Shown here: piece by piece, positions 37,446 to 47,509 of the stretch | Numbering within the stretch: the first letter of the stretch is position 1 | Layout of the letters: every line of letters starts with the position of its first letter | DNA from: an uncultured Clostridia bacterium | GTDB lineage: Bacteria; Bacillota; Clostridia; Oscillospirales; Ruminococcaceae | DNA length: 64,000 nt | Reading direction: 5' to 3' | Assembly (NCBI GenBank): GCA_947588805.1 | Contig: CANPYR010000005.1 | Span: forward strand, 1 to 64,000 | The notes under the pieces: model-generated | What the model was told of the DNA's origin: nothing | Seen by the model: the letters and a program-made list of their open reading frames with translations, nothing else | Databases searched by the model: none | Program-made: the position numbers and the translations under genes

Positions 37446-40400
37446 AGGAAGCTTTTCTTGCGGTTTTGAATATGTCCGTCACAGGAGCGGCGATAATCGC
37501 TGCGCTCTTGGTGATAAGGATTCTCTTTAAAAATCTTCCGCGGCGGTTTGCGTACGCGCTCTGGGCGATACCTGCGATACGGCTTCTCTGTCCGTTTTCG
37601 GTGCCGTCGGCGCTCAGCGCCTTTAATCTTTTCAGACCGAGATCGGTGGTAGGAAACCGGATGTCTTACATCCTTCCCGCCGTTCCGAACACCCTCCCCG
37701 AGAGCGCGGTAAATCCGGCGGGGTTGGCTGATTCCGGAACTTTTACGGGATTTTATTCGGGAGGTCTTGAAGCTTCGGAAACGCAGGCAAAGTCTTTTGA
37801 TTTTATAGCTCTTGCGGCTAAGATCTGGGCTGCCGCGGCGGTTCTGATACTTATTTGGAACATAATAAGCTACGTCAGGATAAGGCTTTTGGTAAAAGAT
37901 TCCGAGGATATGGGGCAGTATTTTATCTGCGAAAAAATCAGTTCCCCGTTCGTCTTCGGGTTCATAAGACCTAAAATATATCTTCCCTCGGGGCTTGACT
38001 CTCAGGATACCGACTGCGTTCTTGCTCACGAAAAATCTCATATCCGCAGGCGAGATTATCTGGTGAAGCTTCTTACCGTCCCCATTCTTTCGCTTCACTG
38101 GTTCAACCCGCTCGCGTGGCTCGGTATAAGGCTCATGACGGTAGATATGGAGCTCAGCTGCGACGAGAACGCGTTAAAAATTCTTTCCGGAGATCGCAGA
38201 AAGATTTACGCGAACGCGCTTCTGAACGTATCGATGAAGCAGAACGGCCTTGCGGCTTCGGCGTTTTTGGGGTTTGGGGAGACCGGAGTAAAATCTCGGA
38301 TAAAAGAGATCTTAAGGACAAAGAAGCCGACCGTTTTCGGGATAGCGGCTGCGGTGATAATTATAACTGTCTCGGCCGTATGCTTTCTTACGAACGCAAG
38401 CGCGGGAAGAAAGGATAAGGCTCCGGAGGACTTCGGAGGATATCTGAGCTACGCTTCGGAGGAAGTCCCCGACCTTGCGGGCGGGCATAACAGATACGCG
38501 GACGGAATGACTCCAGCGGAGATGGACGGTATAACCGCCGACAGCGCGATTTTAGCCCGGACCGAAGCCGACGGCAAAAGCGTATTTCTCATAGGCTACA
38601 ATGTCAGGCGCGACAGCGAATATGATCCCGAAGCGCTCTACTGCTCGTTTCTCAGCATAGGAGTCTCAAGCGGCGGGGAGTATATAAACACTCTTCAGAT
38701 CCCGGAAGATATCCTTTCCGATCCCGAAAACGAAGCTTTTGCTCTGAAAGAGCCGCTTTTGGATGAATATATCGGCGCATACGGCATGGACGGGGAACTT
38801 CTTATCGCGTTTAATTATTTTGAAACCCCGGAGCGCTGTAAAACCCTTCTTTACCGCGATACCGAGAACGGCCCGAAGGAGATTGAGGGATATCTTAAGC
38901 TTTATCCCGACGGATCGGCCGCGGGGGATAAGCTGAGCCGCGGGATAGATCTCTACAGGGGCTATAAGGTTGATACAAAGTCCGGGACTGTATCCGATCC
39001 GGTCACCGGTCTCAGCGTGCGGATAGATCTCAAAAACGATATAAACGGCCTGCCGGGAGCGCACTATACCGTCTTAGGCGGCGAAGCGTTTTCGGAAGCG
39101 GAGCTTGACGTTCAGAGAACTATAAGCGAAGCGGGAACTCTCGGGTTCATACTCGGGGAGCGGGAGCTTTGCGACTACTGCAGGGAGTTTTATATCAAAG
39201 AAAATCCCGATAAGTCCCCGGACGAGATTTATGTAAACGTGCTTTCGGCTTTAAGCGATACCGTTTATACCGTATCGGTTCGCGATGGAGGATGGGACGG
39301 AGAGATCATAGAAAAATATACCGTAAATCTTGAAAAGGGAGTCGGCGAAACGGATGACGGCGGGCTGGTCGATCTGAGACCTTATATACCGGAGCTCAGG
39401 GACGAGTTTGATATCCCGACTCTTACCGAAAACGCCGAGAGCTTATACAGAGCCGCGAACGGATACTACGGCGAGCTTGAAATAAGCTGCGAGGAAGGGC
39501 AGGACGGGATGATAACTATCTCGGTCGAAATTTCCGGGAGCAGAGTCGAAAGCTATACCGTGAACAGATATACCGCGATAGGTTATGACAGCGCTTTATC
39601 TGCGGTGGATCTCCGCGAAGCCGTAGCTTCTGAGCTTTACGTTTTAAAGCTTTCGGGTTCGGGGTTTATAAATTCGGTTGCGGATAACGCCGCTAAATAC
39701 TATGAGGAATTGAACCCCGGCGCGATCGCATACGGATACTTCGGCGGCGCGGACGTATACGGAAGACCGGTGATAGACGTTTACGACGGGGATATGGCGG
39801 CAAGCTATTCGATGATAACGGTAAAAAACGACGGCGAGTACGTAACCTATGCCTTCACAGAAAAGCCCGATATCGGCGGCGAGAAAACCGATCAGTCGCT
39901 TCTTGCCGACGCGGCGGCAAAATACTTTATGGAAAAGAGCGGGACTAAGACTTATCCCGTTCTGAGCGGATCTACGGTTTATCCCGATACCCTGACCGTA
40001 GAGATAGATTCCGACGGCGGGAAAGAAACATACTATATCAACATGATAACCGCAAAGGGCTTTGACGAAAAACTTAACGCGTTCGATCTTAGCGAATATA
40101 TCTCGGGCGTGTCTCTGTCCCAAGGGAAAATCAACGAGCTTTGCAACTTATATATGGAATTTGAGCGCTTTAGCGAATATTCTACTCTTAAGTGCGACGA
40201 GTCGAAGCCGGAAGAGATCGTAGGGAATACCTATCTTCCCGTTACCGAGCCGGGATTTGATACGCTTGAGGACTGGAAGGCATTTTTAAACAGAGTATTT
40301 ACTCCGGCGCTCGCGGAGAAGATGTATGAAAATACCGCTTCGGGAGACGCTCCGAAATACGCCGAAAAGGACGGGAAACTATACGCTAAAAACGTGGGAC

Positions 40401-41143
40401 AGACGGAGTGGAACTACGACAGGAGCTACGCCGTGACGTGGGGTCAGCAAGGGGACGAAGTTACGGTTTCCATAAGCAGGCGGGTTCTTAGCGACAAAAG
40501 CAAAGCGGATTACGAGGTAAAGCTGAAGCTTTCGCAGGCAGGCGGGGAATGGCTGATAGATGAAATTGTCGGCAAAGGCCGCGTTTCGGAGAATGAGAGC
40601 TCGGAAGAGGATATTATCCCGGAAAGCGAGTACCGAGAGCTTGCGGAGAAATACGTCGCGGACGAGGGATTTTACTACACGGTAGGTATAGATACCTCCA
40701 AAGAGCCCTTCTACGACGGCGAACACTATCCCGCGGGAAACGAAGCTCTTGATACCTTTGAGGAGTGGGAAGAATACAAGAGGACGATTTATACCGACGA
40801 AGCGGTCGGGGAGATCATGAGCGGGATAGTAATGATCGACGGCGAAAGCTCCGGGGAATACTACGGGGACGTGCTTTGCGATCAAAAGACGGGAAAGATC
40901 TATCTTCCGGTCTCGGACTATATTCTTAACACTTCGGAGATGAGCTTTACCGTAACCCGCCGGGAGGATTTCGACGTTATAACCGTGACGAGGGGATACG
41001 AAAACGGTGATATGCTATGCAACGATCTATATGTAAGGAGCACCGAAAACGGGCTCAGGATATTTGCGGCAACGCACTGCACCGTGACGAAGTACGGGGA
41101 GAGGATAGGGGACGTTTACACGGATCTCGGGGAATATTTTTAA
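37442..41143 (+). CDS. BlaR1-like M56 membrane metallopeptidase with long repetitive ectodomain
   Basis: Zn motif LAHEKSHIRRRDYLVKLL, HWFNPLAWLGIRLMTVDMELSCDENALK; then ~900 aa beyond the TM at AAAVIIITVSAVCFLT. Confidence 0.85.
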   Translation: MKEAFLAVLNMSVTGAAIIAALLVIRILFKNLPRRFAYALWAIPAIRLLCPFSVPSALSAFNLFRPRSVVGNRMSYILPAVPNTLPESAVNPAGLADSGTFTGFYSGGLEASETQAKSFDFIALAAKIWAAAAVLILIWNIISYVRIRLLVKDSEDMGQYFICEKISSPFVFGFIRPKIYLPSGLDSQDTDCVLAHEKSHIRRRDYLVKLLTVPILSLHWFNPLAWLGIRLMTVDMELSCDENALKILSGDRRKIYANALLNVSMKQNGLAASAFLGFGETGVKSRIKEILRTKKPTVFGIAAAVIIITVSAVCFLTNASAGRKDKAPEDFGGYLSYASEEVPDLAGGHNRYADGMTPAEMDGITADSAILARTEADGKSVFLIGYNVRRDSEYDPEALYCSFLSIGVSSGGEYINTLQIPEDILSDPENEAFALKEPLLDEYIGAYGMDGELLIAFNYFETPERCKTLLYRDTENGPKEIEGYLKLYPDGSAAGDKLSRGIDLYRGYKVDTKSGTVSDPVTGLSVRIDLKNDINGLPGAHYTVLGGEAFSEAELDVQRTISEAGTLGFILGERELCDYCREFYIKENPDKSPDEIYVNVLSALSDTVYTVSVRDGGWDGEIIEKYTVNLEKGVGETDDGGLVDLRPYIPELRDEFDIPTLTENAESLYRAANGYYGELEISCEEGQDGMITISVEISGSRVESYTVNRYTAIGYDSALSAVDLREAVASELYVLKLSGSGFINSVADNAAKYYEELNPGAIAYGYFGGADVYGRPVIDVYDGDMAASYSMITVKNDGEYVTYAFTEKPDIGGEKTDQSLLADAAAKYFMEKSGTKTYPVLSGSTVYPDTLTVEIDSDGGKETYYINMITAKGFDEKLNAFDLSEYISGVSLSQGKINELCNLYMEFERFSEYSTLKCDESKPEEIVGNTYLPVTEPGFDTLEDWKAFLNRVFTPALAEKMYENTASGDAPKYAEKDGKLYAKNVGQTEWNYDRSYAVTWGQQGDEVTVSISRRVLSDKSKADYEVKLKLSQAGGEWLIDEIVGKGRVSENESSEEDIIPESEYRELAEKYVADEGFYYTVGIDTSKEPFYDGEHYPAGNEALDTFEEWEEYKRTIYTDEAVGEIMSGIVMIDGESSGEYYGDVLCDQKTGKIYLPVSDYILNTSEMSFTVTRREDFDVITVTRGYENGDMLCNDLYVRSTENGLRIFAATHCTVTKYGERIGDVYTDLGEYF

Positions 41144-41252
41144 AATTTTTTGAAATTATCTGAATTTTCCCGAAACCTTTGGGGATGTTTTGACGGGTAT
41201 TATAGCAGAGGATGAAATTCGCCCATGCAATAAAGGCGCGCGGCGCCGAATC

Positions 41253-41287
41253 ATCTGATTTCTGACGTCTGATTTCTGTCTTCTTTT
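41253..41287. repeat. Degenerate heptad array
   Basis: atctgat-ttctgac-gtctgat-ttctgtc-ttctttt. Confidence 0.7.
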
Positions 41288-41334
41288 CGGGCCTTTTCAT
41301 CCCGCTATAATTCAATCATCCGGAGGTAATAAAC

Positions 41335-42426
41335 ATGAACCTGAAAAAACGCCTGATCCCATTGATACTTCTCTCCGCGCTTGCTCTTACGTCCTGCGCG
41401 TCCGCGCCGGCTACCGATTCGCCTTCCGCGGTCGAAAATTCCGCTCAGCCGGCAGCTTCCCAAGGCTCAGAAGAAATTACTGAAGACGAGATAAGATCCC
41501 TTATCGAGCTTGACCGAAGATACGAAAGGATAACCCGGCTCGCGGACTTTTCCTGGGGCGAATCGGATATAACAGACATCGATCCCGAAGCCGAAACGTT
41601 TTATAAGGTCACAGAGCCGGGGCTTGAAAAATTTTCCGACTTTGAGGATTTAGTGCGCTCGACCTATACCGAAAACGTCGCGGAATATTACATCTGGCAG
41701 CAGACCGAGTCTGAAAACCGAATTTTCAAAAACGTAAACGGGGATCTATACTTTATCGGCGCGGGCGGCGCAGGCACGGATACCTCCGAAGAATTTTTCT
41801 TCGAGATCCTTTCTTCATCCCCGACCGAAGCCGAAGCGGACGTGCACCGCCCCTATATTTTCGACGACGAGCAGGGCGAATACGAAACGCGGCGCTACTT
41901 TTTCAGACGTGAAAGCTCCGGCTGGAGGATCGCAAACGGCGACGTATCCGGGATAGAGATCCCCGAAAGCGCGGTCTCGGAGCTTTTGGAGAAGGAGCGT
42001 TTCATACTCGAAGCGATAAACGGAAACGGCTTCACGCTTCCCTCGGAGCAGGATATCTCCGACGGAAAATATTCTGCCGTGACGAACGAGTTCGGGGACG
42101 TATTTTACCCGGTTTTGGATGAAAATTTCGACGGCTGGGACGAATGGCAAAGCTATGTCGAAAGCGTTTACGGCGAGGATCTTGCCCGCGAGACGTTGAT
42201 GAACGGTACGGTTATAAAGAGCGGGGATAAAACCTATGCCGAGAAAAACGCCGGCAGCGGCGCGGAAGAAAGCGCCCAGCCCGAGTGGAAGCAGCTTTTG
42301 AGCGGCAGTGACGAGGATCCCGAGGTTTGGGGCACGGTAACGGGCGACAAGAAGACGGTTTACCGTTTTAAAGAGACCGCCGCCGGTTGGAGAATAGAAT
42401 GGGAATACCCAAGCGCGGGGGATTAA
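41335..42426 (+). CDS. Lipoprotein with two domains resembling the C-terminal repeats of the upstream BlaR1-like protein
   Basis: Lipobox ALTSCASA; YKVTEPGLEKFSDFEDLVRSTYTENVAEYY and YPVLDENFDGWDEWQSYVESVYGEDLARET. Confidence 0.7.
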   Translation: MNLKKRLIPLILLSALALTSCASAPATDSPSAVENSAQPAASQGSEEITEDEIRSLIELDRRYERITRLADFSWGESDITDIDPEAETFYKVTEPGLEKFSDFEDLVRSTYTENVAEYYIWQQTESENRIFKNVNGDLYFIGAGGAGTDTSEEFFFEILSSSPTEAEADVHRPYIFDDEQGEYETRRYFFRRESSGWRIANGDVSGIEIPESAVSELLEKERFILEAINGNGFTLPSEQDISDGKYSAVTNEFGDVFYPVLDENFDGWDEWQSYVESVYGEDLARETLMNGTVIKSGDKTYAEKNAGSGAEESAQPEWKQLLSGSDEDPEVWGTVTGDKKTVYRFKETAAGWRIEWEYPSAGD

Positions 42427-42463
42427 ATAAGAAGTGTGAAATATTAGGAAAAGATGGGGAAAA

Positions 42464-42487
42464 AGCAGCCTGCGGGGCTGCTTTTTT
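42464..42487 (+). terminator. Rho-independent terminator
   Basis: AGCAGCC tgcg GGGCTGCT followed by TTTTT. Confidence 0.85.
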
Positions 42488-42527
42488 GATTGGAATTTGA
42501 CGGGGATGACTTAATCGGCTTTTTCAC

Positions 42528-42569
42528 ATTCTATCCTCTAACCTTCTGACTCTCTATCTTCTATTTTCC
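42528..42569. repeat. Degenerate heptad array
   Basis: attctat-cctctaa-ccttctg-actctct-atcttct-attttcc. Confidence 0.55.
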
Positions 42570-42724
42570 CCCCCAAGCCATAATTTTCTCCCCTCGCGCA
42601 AGAAAATCGCTTTACTTTCCCGCGAAGAAGTGATATAATTATTTCGCGGCGCGTTTTTTGCCGCAAAAACCCCCCGCCTGCGCGCAAAAATCCCGCGTGG
42701 CGGCCTTTAGGAAGTGTTAAAGCT

Positions 42725-44539
42725 ATGATAAAACGAATTCTTGCAACCGCTCTGGCGCTTTCTCTTGCTCTTACAATGCTCTTCGGCTGCGCGGAGGGCG
42801 GCAGGGAAGAACCCGAGAATCCTCCCGCGCTCGAAACGGCGGAACAGTCTCCCAAAACTGCGGAAAATTCCGAAGCAGCGACAGAGCCGGTCACGGAGAT
42901 TCCGGAGGAGACTTCGGAAACCCAAACTGAGCCCGCGCCCGAGACCGAACCCGTTACGGAAACCGAACCCGCCGCTGAGATGGAAAGCTCCGAGACTGCC
43001 GCGCCCGAGACGGAAGCTTTTTCCGAGACCGTTGCGACCTCGGTCACGGCCGAGACCTTGCAGTCCGAAACCTTCGCCGTTTCGGTAAAAGATATGAGCG
43101 GGAAGATGTATGCGGTAAACGACGTGAACGTAAGGCTTTTGCCTGACGCTTCGAGCGAGAGGATAGGCCATCTTGACCGCGGAGACGAGGTCGAGATTAC
43201 GGGACAGGCCGAAAACGGCTGGTACAGAATAAAATTCAGGGACGGTGAATATTTCGTGAGTAACAGTTATCTTTCTTCGGAAAAACCTGCCGAGACTACG
43301 GCGGCTGAGACTACGGTCATGACTACCTCCGCTGCGACTGCGTCGTCGTCCGCGGCGGCTTCAAAATCCGAAGAAAAAGAAGAAAAAACCGAAAAAACTA
43401 AGTGGATAGCGGCTTGGGGCACGGCGATGCTCACGGCGGCAGCGGAACAGACTCCTACGAACCCGGGGCTTTCGGGGAATACCGTAAGACAGCAGGTCAG
43501 GGTATCCGCAGGCGGCGAAAAGCTCAGGCTCGTTATCTCAAACGAGTACGGAAGATCGGAGCTTAAGATCGAAAATATCAGGATAGCGAAGATCCCGAAT
43601 CCCAAAAAACCCGCGATAACTCTCGATACCGAGAAGGTGCTGACGGTAGACGGAAAGTCGTCCTTCAGCGTTCCAGCGGGTAAAAGAGTCACCACTGACG
43701 TTATTGATTTTGAGTTTGAAGCGCTTTCGGATCTTGCGATAACAATGAAGCTCGGGAGCGTTCCGGATATGATAACCTGCCACACGGCTTCGCGCTGCTC
43801 GGCTTGGGTGATAAAGGGCGATCACGTCTCCGACAACGACTACGGCTCGTTCCAGGAAATGACCGCTTGGTACTTTATCGCGGAGGTGGATACGCTCGCC
43901 GAGGAGGACGCGGGAGTTTTGGTATGTCTCGGCGACTCGCTCACCGACGGCGCGAGCGTTACGACAAACGGCTTCTCGACATATCCCCAGGAGCTTGCAA
44001 GGCAGTTCTTAGCGGATCCCGAGCTTGAAAATATCTCGGTAATAAATATGGGTATCGGCGCTACCGCGCTCTATATCTACGGCGGCGATATCGCAGGCTC
44101 AAGAAGAGCGAACAGAGACGTTTTGAAAGTCCCGGGGATAAAATACTGCGTGCTTCTGATGGGAGTAAACGATATCGGAGCCGCTCAGAACGACATATCC
44201 TCCGACATAATCAAGGAATACAAGTCGATAATAAAACGCTGTCACGAAAGAGATATAAAGGTCTTCGGCTGCACCATAACGCCGTTCAAGGGAAATTCCT
44301 ACTATTCGGATCTTCATGAGAAAATACGTCTTGCGGTAAACGAATTCGTACTCTCGGACGGCTCGGGATTCGACGGCGTTATCGATCTTTCAAGCGCGGT
44401 GGCTTCAAAGGACGATCCCGCGAAGATGGATAAAAAATACGTTTCGGTCTGGAACGACTATCTCCACTTCAACGATAACGGCTATAAGTATGTCGGAAAG
44501 ACGGTATACGGAAAGCTCAAGGAATATTTAGCGGATTGA
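42725..44539 (+). CDS. SGNH/GDSL hydrolase lipoprotein with SH3b-like domain
   Basis: LTMLFGCAEGG; NVRLLPDASSERIGHLDRGDEVEITGQAENGWYRIKFRDGEYFVSNSYL; VCLGDSLTDGASVTT; VSVWNDYLHFNDNGYKYVGK. Confidence 0.85.
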   Translation: MIKRILATALALSLALTMLFGCAEGGREEPENPPALETAEQSPKTAENSEAATEPVTEIPEETSETQTEPAPETEPVTETEPAAEMESSETAAPETEAFSETVATSVTAETLQSETFAVSVKDMSGKMYAVNDVNVRLLPDASSERIGHLDRGDEVEITGQAENGWYRIKFRDGEYFVSNSYLSSEKPAETTAAETTVMTTSAATASSSAAASKSEEKEEKTEKTKWIAAWGTAMLTAAAEQTPTNPGLSGNTVRQQVRVSAGGEKLRLVISNEYGRSELKIENIRIAKIPNPKKPAITLDTEKVLTVDGKSSFSVPAGKRVTTDVIDFEFEALSDLAITMKLGSVPDMITCHTASRCSAWVIKGDHVSDNDYGSFQEMTAWYFIAEVDTLAEEDAGVLVCLGDSLTDGASVTTNGFSTYPQELARQFLADPELENISVINMGIGATALYIYGGDIAGSRRANRDVLKVPGIKYCVLLMGVNDIGAAQNDISSDIIKEYKSIIKRCHERDIKVFGCTITPFKGNSYYSDLHEKIRLAVNEFVLSDGSGFDGVIDLSSAVASKDDPAKMDKKYVSVWNDYLHFNDNGYKYVGKTVYGKLKEYLAD

Positions 44540-44590
44540 TATCGAAAAATTTATAAAAAAAATTTATATGCGATACAGGAGGAATAAAAA

Positions 44591-45820
44591 ATGTTTAAAA
44601 AGCTTATCGCGCTGTTCTTAGCGCTTGCGACTGCGTTCTCGCTCACTGCCTGCGGCTCCGATTTCGTGGAGAAGCCTGACGAGGACGGCTGGGTAGCGAC
44701 ATGGGCTTCGGCCCAGCTGGTCGCGGGAACTAACGAGCTTCCGACCAAGCCCGCTCTCAAGGAAAACACCTGCCGCCAGCAGATAAGAGTAAATATCGGC
44801 GGCGAAAAAATAAGGCTCACCCTCTCTAACGAATACGGCGAGCTTCCCGCGATCTTCGAGTCGGTGCATATAGCGCATCTTCTGAACGCGGGCGAAAACG
44901 CGATAGATACCGCTACGGATACCGTCGTCACATTCGGCGGCTCCGAAGAGGTGAAGATCGAAGCCGGCCAGACCGCCACGTCGGACGAGATAGATTTCAG
45001 CTTTGAAGCTCTTGACGATCTTGCGGTAACGATCAAGTTCGGAAAATATGCCGGCTCAGCCGCGACGAGCCACACCGGCGCGAGGTGCCACACCTGGATC
45101 ATCGAGGGAGATCATGTGACCGATGAAAGCTTCACAGCGACCGAGACCATGACGAGCTGGTACTTCATCTCGGAGCTCGATACCTGGGCGAAGGCCGGAA
45201 CAAAGACGGTAGTGCTCTTCGGAGACTCCATCACCGACGGCTACGGGACCACCCCGAACCAGTTCGAGCGCTGGAGCGACGAGATGACGCGGCTCTTCCA
45301 GGCTAATCCGGAGTACAGCAATATCACCGTCGCGAACGAAGGGATAGGCGGCAACTCGGTATTCGGCGGGCTGGGGACCGCCGCGAAGGACCGCTTTGAC
45401 AGAGACGTTTTAGGGATCGCGGGAGTAAGATACGTGATACTTCTTATCGGTATCAACGATATCGGATACGCAAACGAGGATATATCCGAGAGCATGAAGG
45501 AGCAGTACAGCATAATGATCCAGAAGTGCCACGAAAACGGGATAAGAGTCTACGCCGGAACGATAACGCCTGTAGGGTCTAACGGTTACTACAGCGAGCT
45601 CCACGACAAGATAAGAAACGAGCTCAACGACTGGTTCAGGACAGAAAAATCCTTCGACGGAGTCATCGATTTCGACGAGCTCTTAAGAGACCCGAATAAG
45701 CCGGATACGCTGCTCCCGGAGTATTCAAACGACAATCTCCACCCGAGCATAGAGGGTTATAAGAAGATGGGAGAGTACGCGTATCAGAGACTCTTGGAGA
45801 TCTGGGAAGGGGAGAAGTGA
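44591..45820 (+). CDS. SGNH/GDSL hydrolase lipoprotein (tandem paralogue)
   Basis: SLTACGSD; VVLFGDSITDGYGTTPNQFERWSDEMTRLFQ; NDNLHPSIEGYKKMGEYAYQRL. Confidence 0.85.
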   Translation: MFKKLIALFLALATAFSLTACGSDFVEKPDEDGWVATWASAQLVAGTNELPTKPALKENTCRQQIRVNIGGEKIRLTLSNEYGELPAIFESVHIAHLLNAGENAIDTATDTVVTFGGSEEVKIEAGQTATSDEIDFSFEALDDLAVTIKFGKYAGSAATSHTGARCHTWIIEGDHVTDESFTATETMTSWYFISELDTWAKAGTKTVVLFGDSITDGYGTTPNQFERWSDEMTRLFQANPEYSNITVANEGIGGNSVFGGLGTAAKDRFDRDVLGIAGVRYVILLIGINDIGYANEDISESMKEQYSIMIQKCHENGIRVYAGTITPVGSNGYYSELHDKIRNELNDWFRTEKSFDGVIDFDELLRDPNKPDTLLPEYSNDNLHPSIEGYKKMGEYAYQRLLEIWEGEK

Positions 45821-45984
45821 GGAGCTTGAAGCGGGAAAGACTCCCGGACTGTCTTGCGATTCTTTTCTTACGGTAGGCTCGGACAGATGTAAAAAATCCC
45901 GCCAACTCTTTGACTTGAAGAATATCAACCGTCAAGCACAGTATCATTTCCCGCCGGAATCTGTGAAATAATCTCAAAAAAATC

Positions 45985-46015
45985 CCAGCCCGCGACATTA
46001 CCCGCCGCGGGCTGG
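45985..46015. terminator. Bidirectional terminator between convergent genes
   Basis: CCAGCCCGCG acattacccgc CGCGGGCTGG, T-rich on both sides. Confidence 0.8.
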
Positions 46016-46048
46016 TTGTTTTCATAAATCCTATCCCTATATTTCCCC

Positions 46049-47278
46049 TTAATCCGTATAAGCTACCGCGAGGACCTGCAGGTCGCATCTTTCGTTTCCT
46101 GCCTCGGCGTGGAATTCAAGTCTGTATTTTCCTGCGTTAAAGCTGTGATGTAAAACGCCTACGTACGGACAGTTCCAGCCGCCCTGCTCATACTCGTTGA
46201 AGGTCTTCGTCCCGACACGCTCGTCGTTGAAGTATATGTCGCATACAAGCTTTCCGAAGCTGTTCGTACCGGAATCGGGATAGATCACGTACGCGGATTT
46301 CCCCTCAAATTCAAATACAAGCGGGTCGTTAGATTCGTCAAACATCTTCGTCCAGCCGTCGGAATAGTGGAAGCCCGTGCTCGACTTTCTCCAGGATCCG
46401 ATATCGGCGGGCTCGGCGTAGGAGCGCTCCAACATATGCGCGTTATAGAAGTATTGCGGATACATCCAGTCGTCGGGAACCGTGACGTCGGCTTCGGGAG
46501 CTTCGGCTCTGTCTACCTCGTTGTAGAAGTAGGAGATGAAGTCCGCAACAACCGCGTTACCCTCCGCGTGGGGGTGAGTATAGTCGGAGGAGAATTCGCT
46601 CCACTGCATGGCTCCCTCGTCGAAGAGATATGTGATACCGTCCGCGTAGCTTATCATAGGCACGTCGTAGTGCGCGCCGATCTCCTTCTTCCATGCCTGA
46701 GAAGTCCAGCCGGCTTCCATCCTCGCAAAGAGAAGTATGACCGCAGGCTTTGTCTCGTAATCAAGAGCGTCGCGGATCATGGCTTCAAACGCGGCTCTTG
46801 TATCGTCGTCGTCGCCGTCGTTTACCGCGAATTCGATGAAGATAATATCCGGCTGATGATCCAAAACATCCTTCTCAAAGCGAAGAGCGCCAAGGTTAGA
46901 AGGCGTGCCGGAGATCCCGGAATTAAAGTAGTGGACGTTATCGCCGTTCCCCTTGCCGTAGGTTTCTTTAAAGCCGAGGTAGGAGCGGTTCGCGTAGCAG
47001 GTCTCAAGACCGTCTCCCTCGGTGATGGAGCCGCCGATGTACACGATATTTACATCCTCGCCGTTTCTCGCCTTTTCTATGGCTTTTTTAAGGCGGTAGG
47101 TATTCCCGAGGCTTGTCAAGGATTTGATTTTCGCGTTGTTCATGTACTCGTCGCGCGAAGACGGCTTGTCGATCCATTCAAGCGCCGCGTCGGGACTGCT
47201 TCCCCCGCCGCAGGCGGTCAGCATTCCCATCGAGAGAGTCGCGGTTAAAAGATAAACGATAAATTTTTTGACGTTCAT
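46049..47278 (-). CDS. SGNH hydrolase lipoprotein (divergent family)
   Basis: LTACGGG; EDVNIVYIGGSITEGDGLETCYANRSYLGFKETYG; DIIFIEFAVNDGDDDDT; SDYTHPHAEGNAVVADFI. Confidence 0.8.
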   Translation of the reverse strand: MNVKKFIVYLLTATLSMGMLTACGGGSSPDAALEWIDKPSSRDEYMNNAKIKSLTSLGNTYRLKKAIEKARNGEDVNIVYIGGSITEGDGLETCYANRSYLGFKETYGKGNGDNVHYFNSGISGTPSNLGALRFEKDVLDHQPDIIFIEFAVNDGDDDDTRAAFEAMIRDALDYETKPAVILLFARMEAGWTSQAWKKEIGAHYDVPMISYADGITYLFDEGAMQWSEFSSDYTHPHAEGNAVVADFISYFYNEVDRAEAPEADVTVPDDWMYPQYFYNAHMLERSYAEPADIGSWRKSSTGFHYSDGWTKMFDESNDPLVFEFEGKSAYVIYPDSGTNSFGKLVCDIYFNDERVGTKTFNEYEQGGWNCPYVGVLHHSFNAGKYRLEFHAEAGNERCDLQVLAVAYTD

Positions 47279-47509
47279 AATAAATGCTCCTTTTTGTTTT
47301 TCGCCGAAAGGCGTTTTTTTGGCGTTTAAGCGACGGTTATATTATACTATATCTTTCGGGAATTTTCAATATGTTGTGAAATAATTTGCGGGGGAGAGAT
47401 GAAGAAAAAAATTATGAAGAAGGTTTGAGGGAAGGTAGTTAATTCGGCTTCCGATATCCGTCTTATAGCCCCCGCCCGGCCTGCCATCCTCATCCCCGCT
47501 TCCTCGCCT

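Noticed and set aside
37199-38098. 299-aa minus-strand ORF
   Set aside because: Antisense to blaI/blaR1-like genes; low-complexity Lys/Arg/Ser content.
46367-47248. 293-aa plus-strand ORF
   Set aside because: Antisense to the SGNH hydrolase at 46049-47278; no coherent domain.
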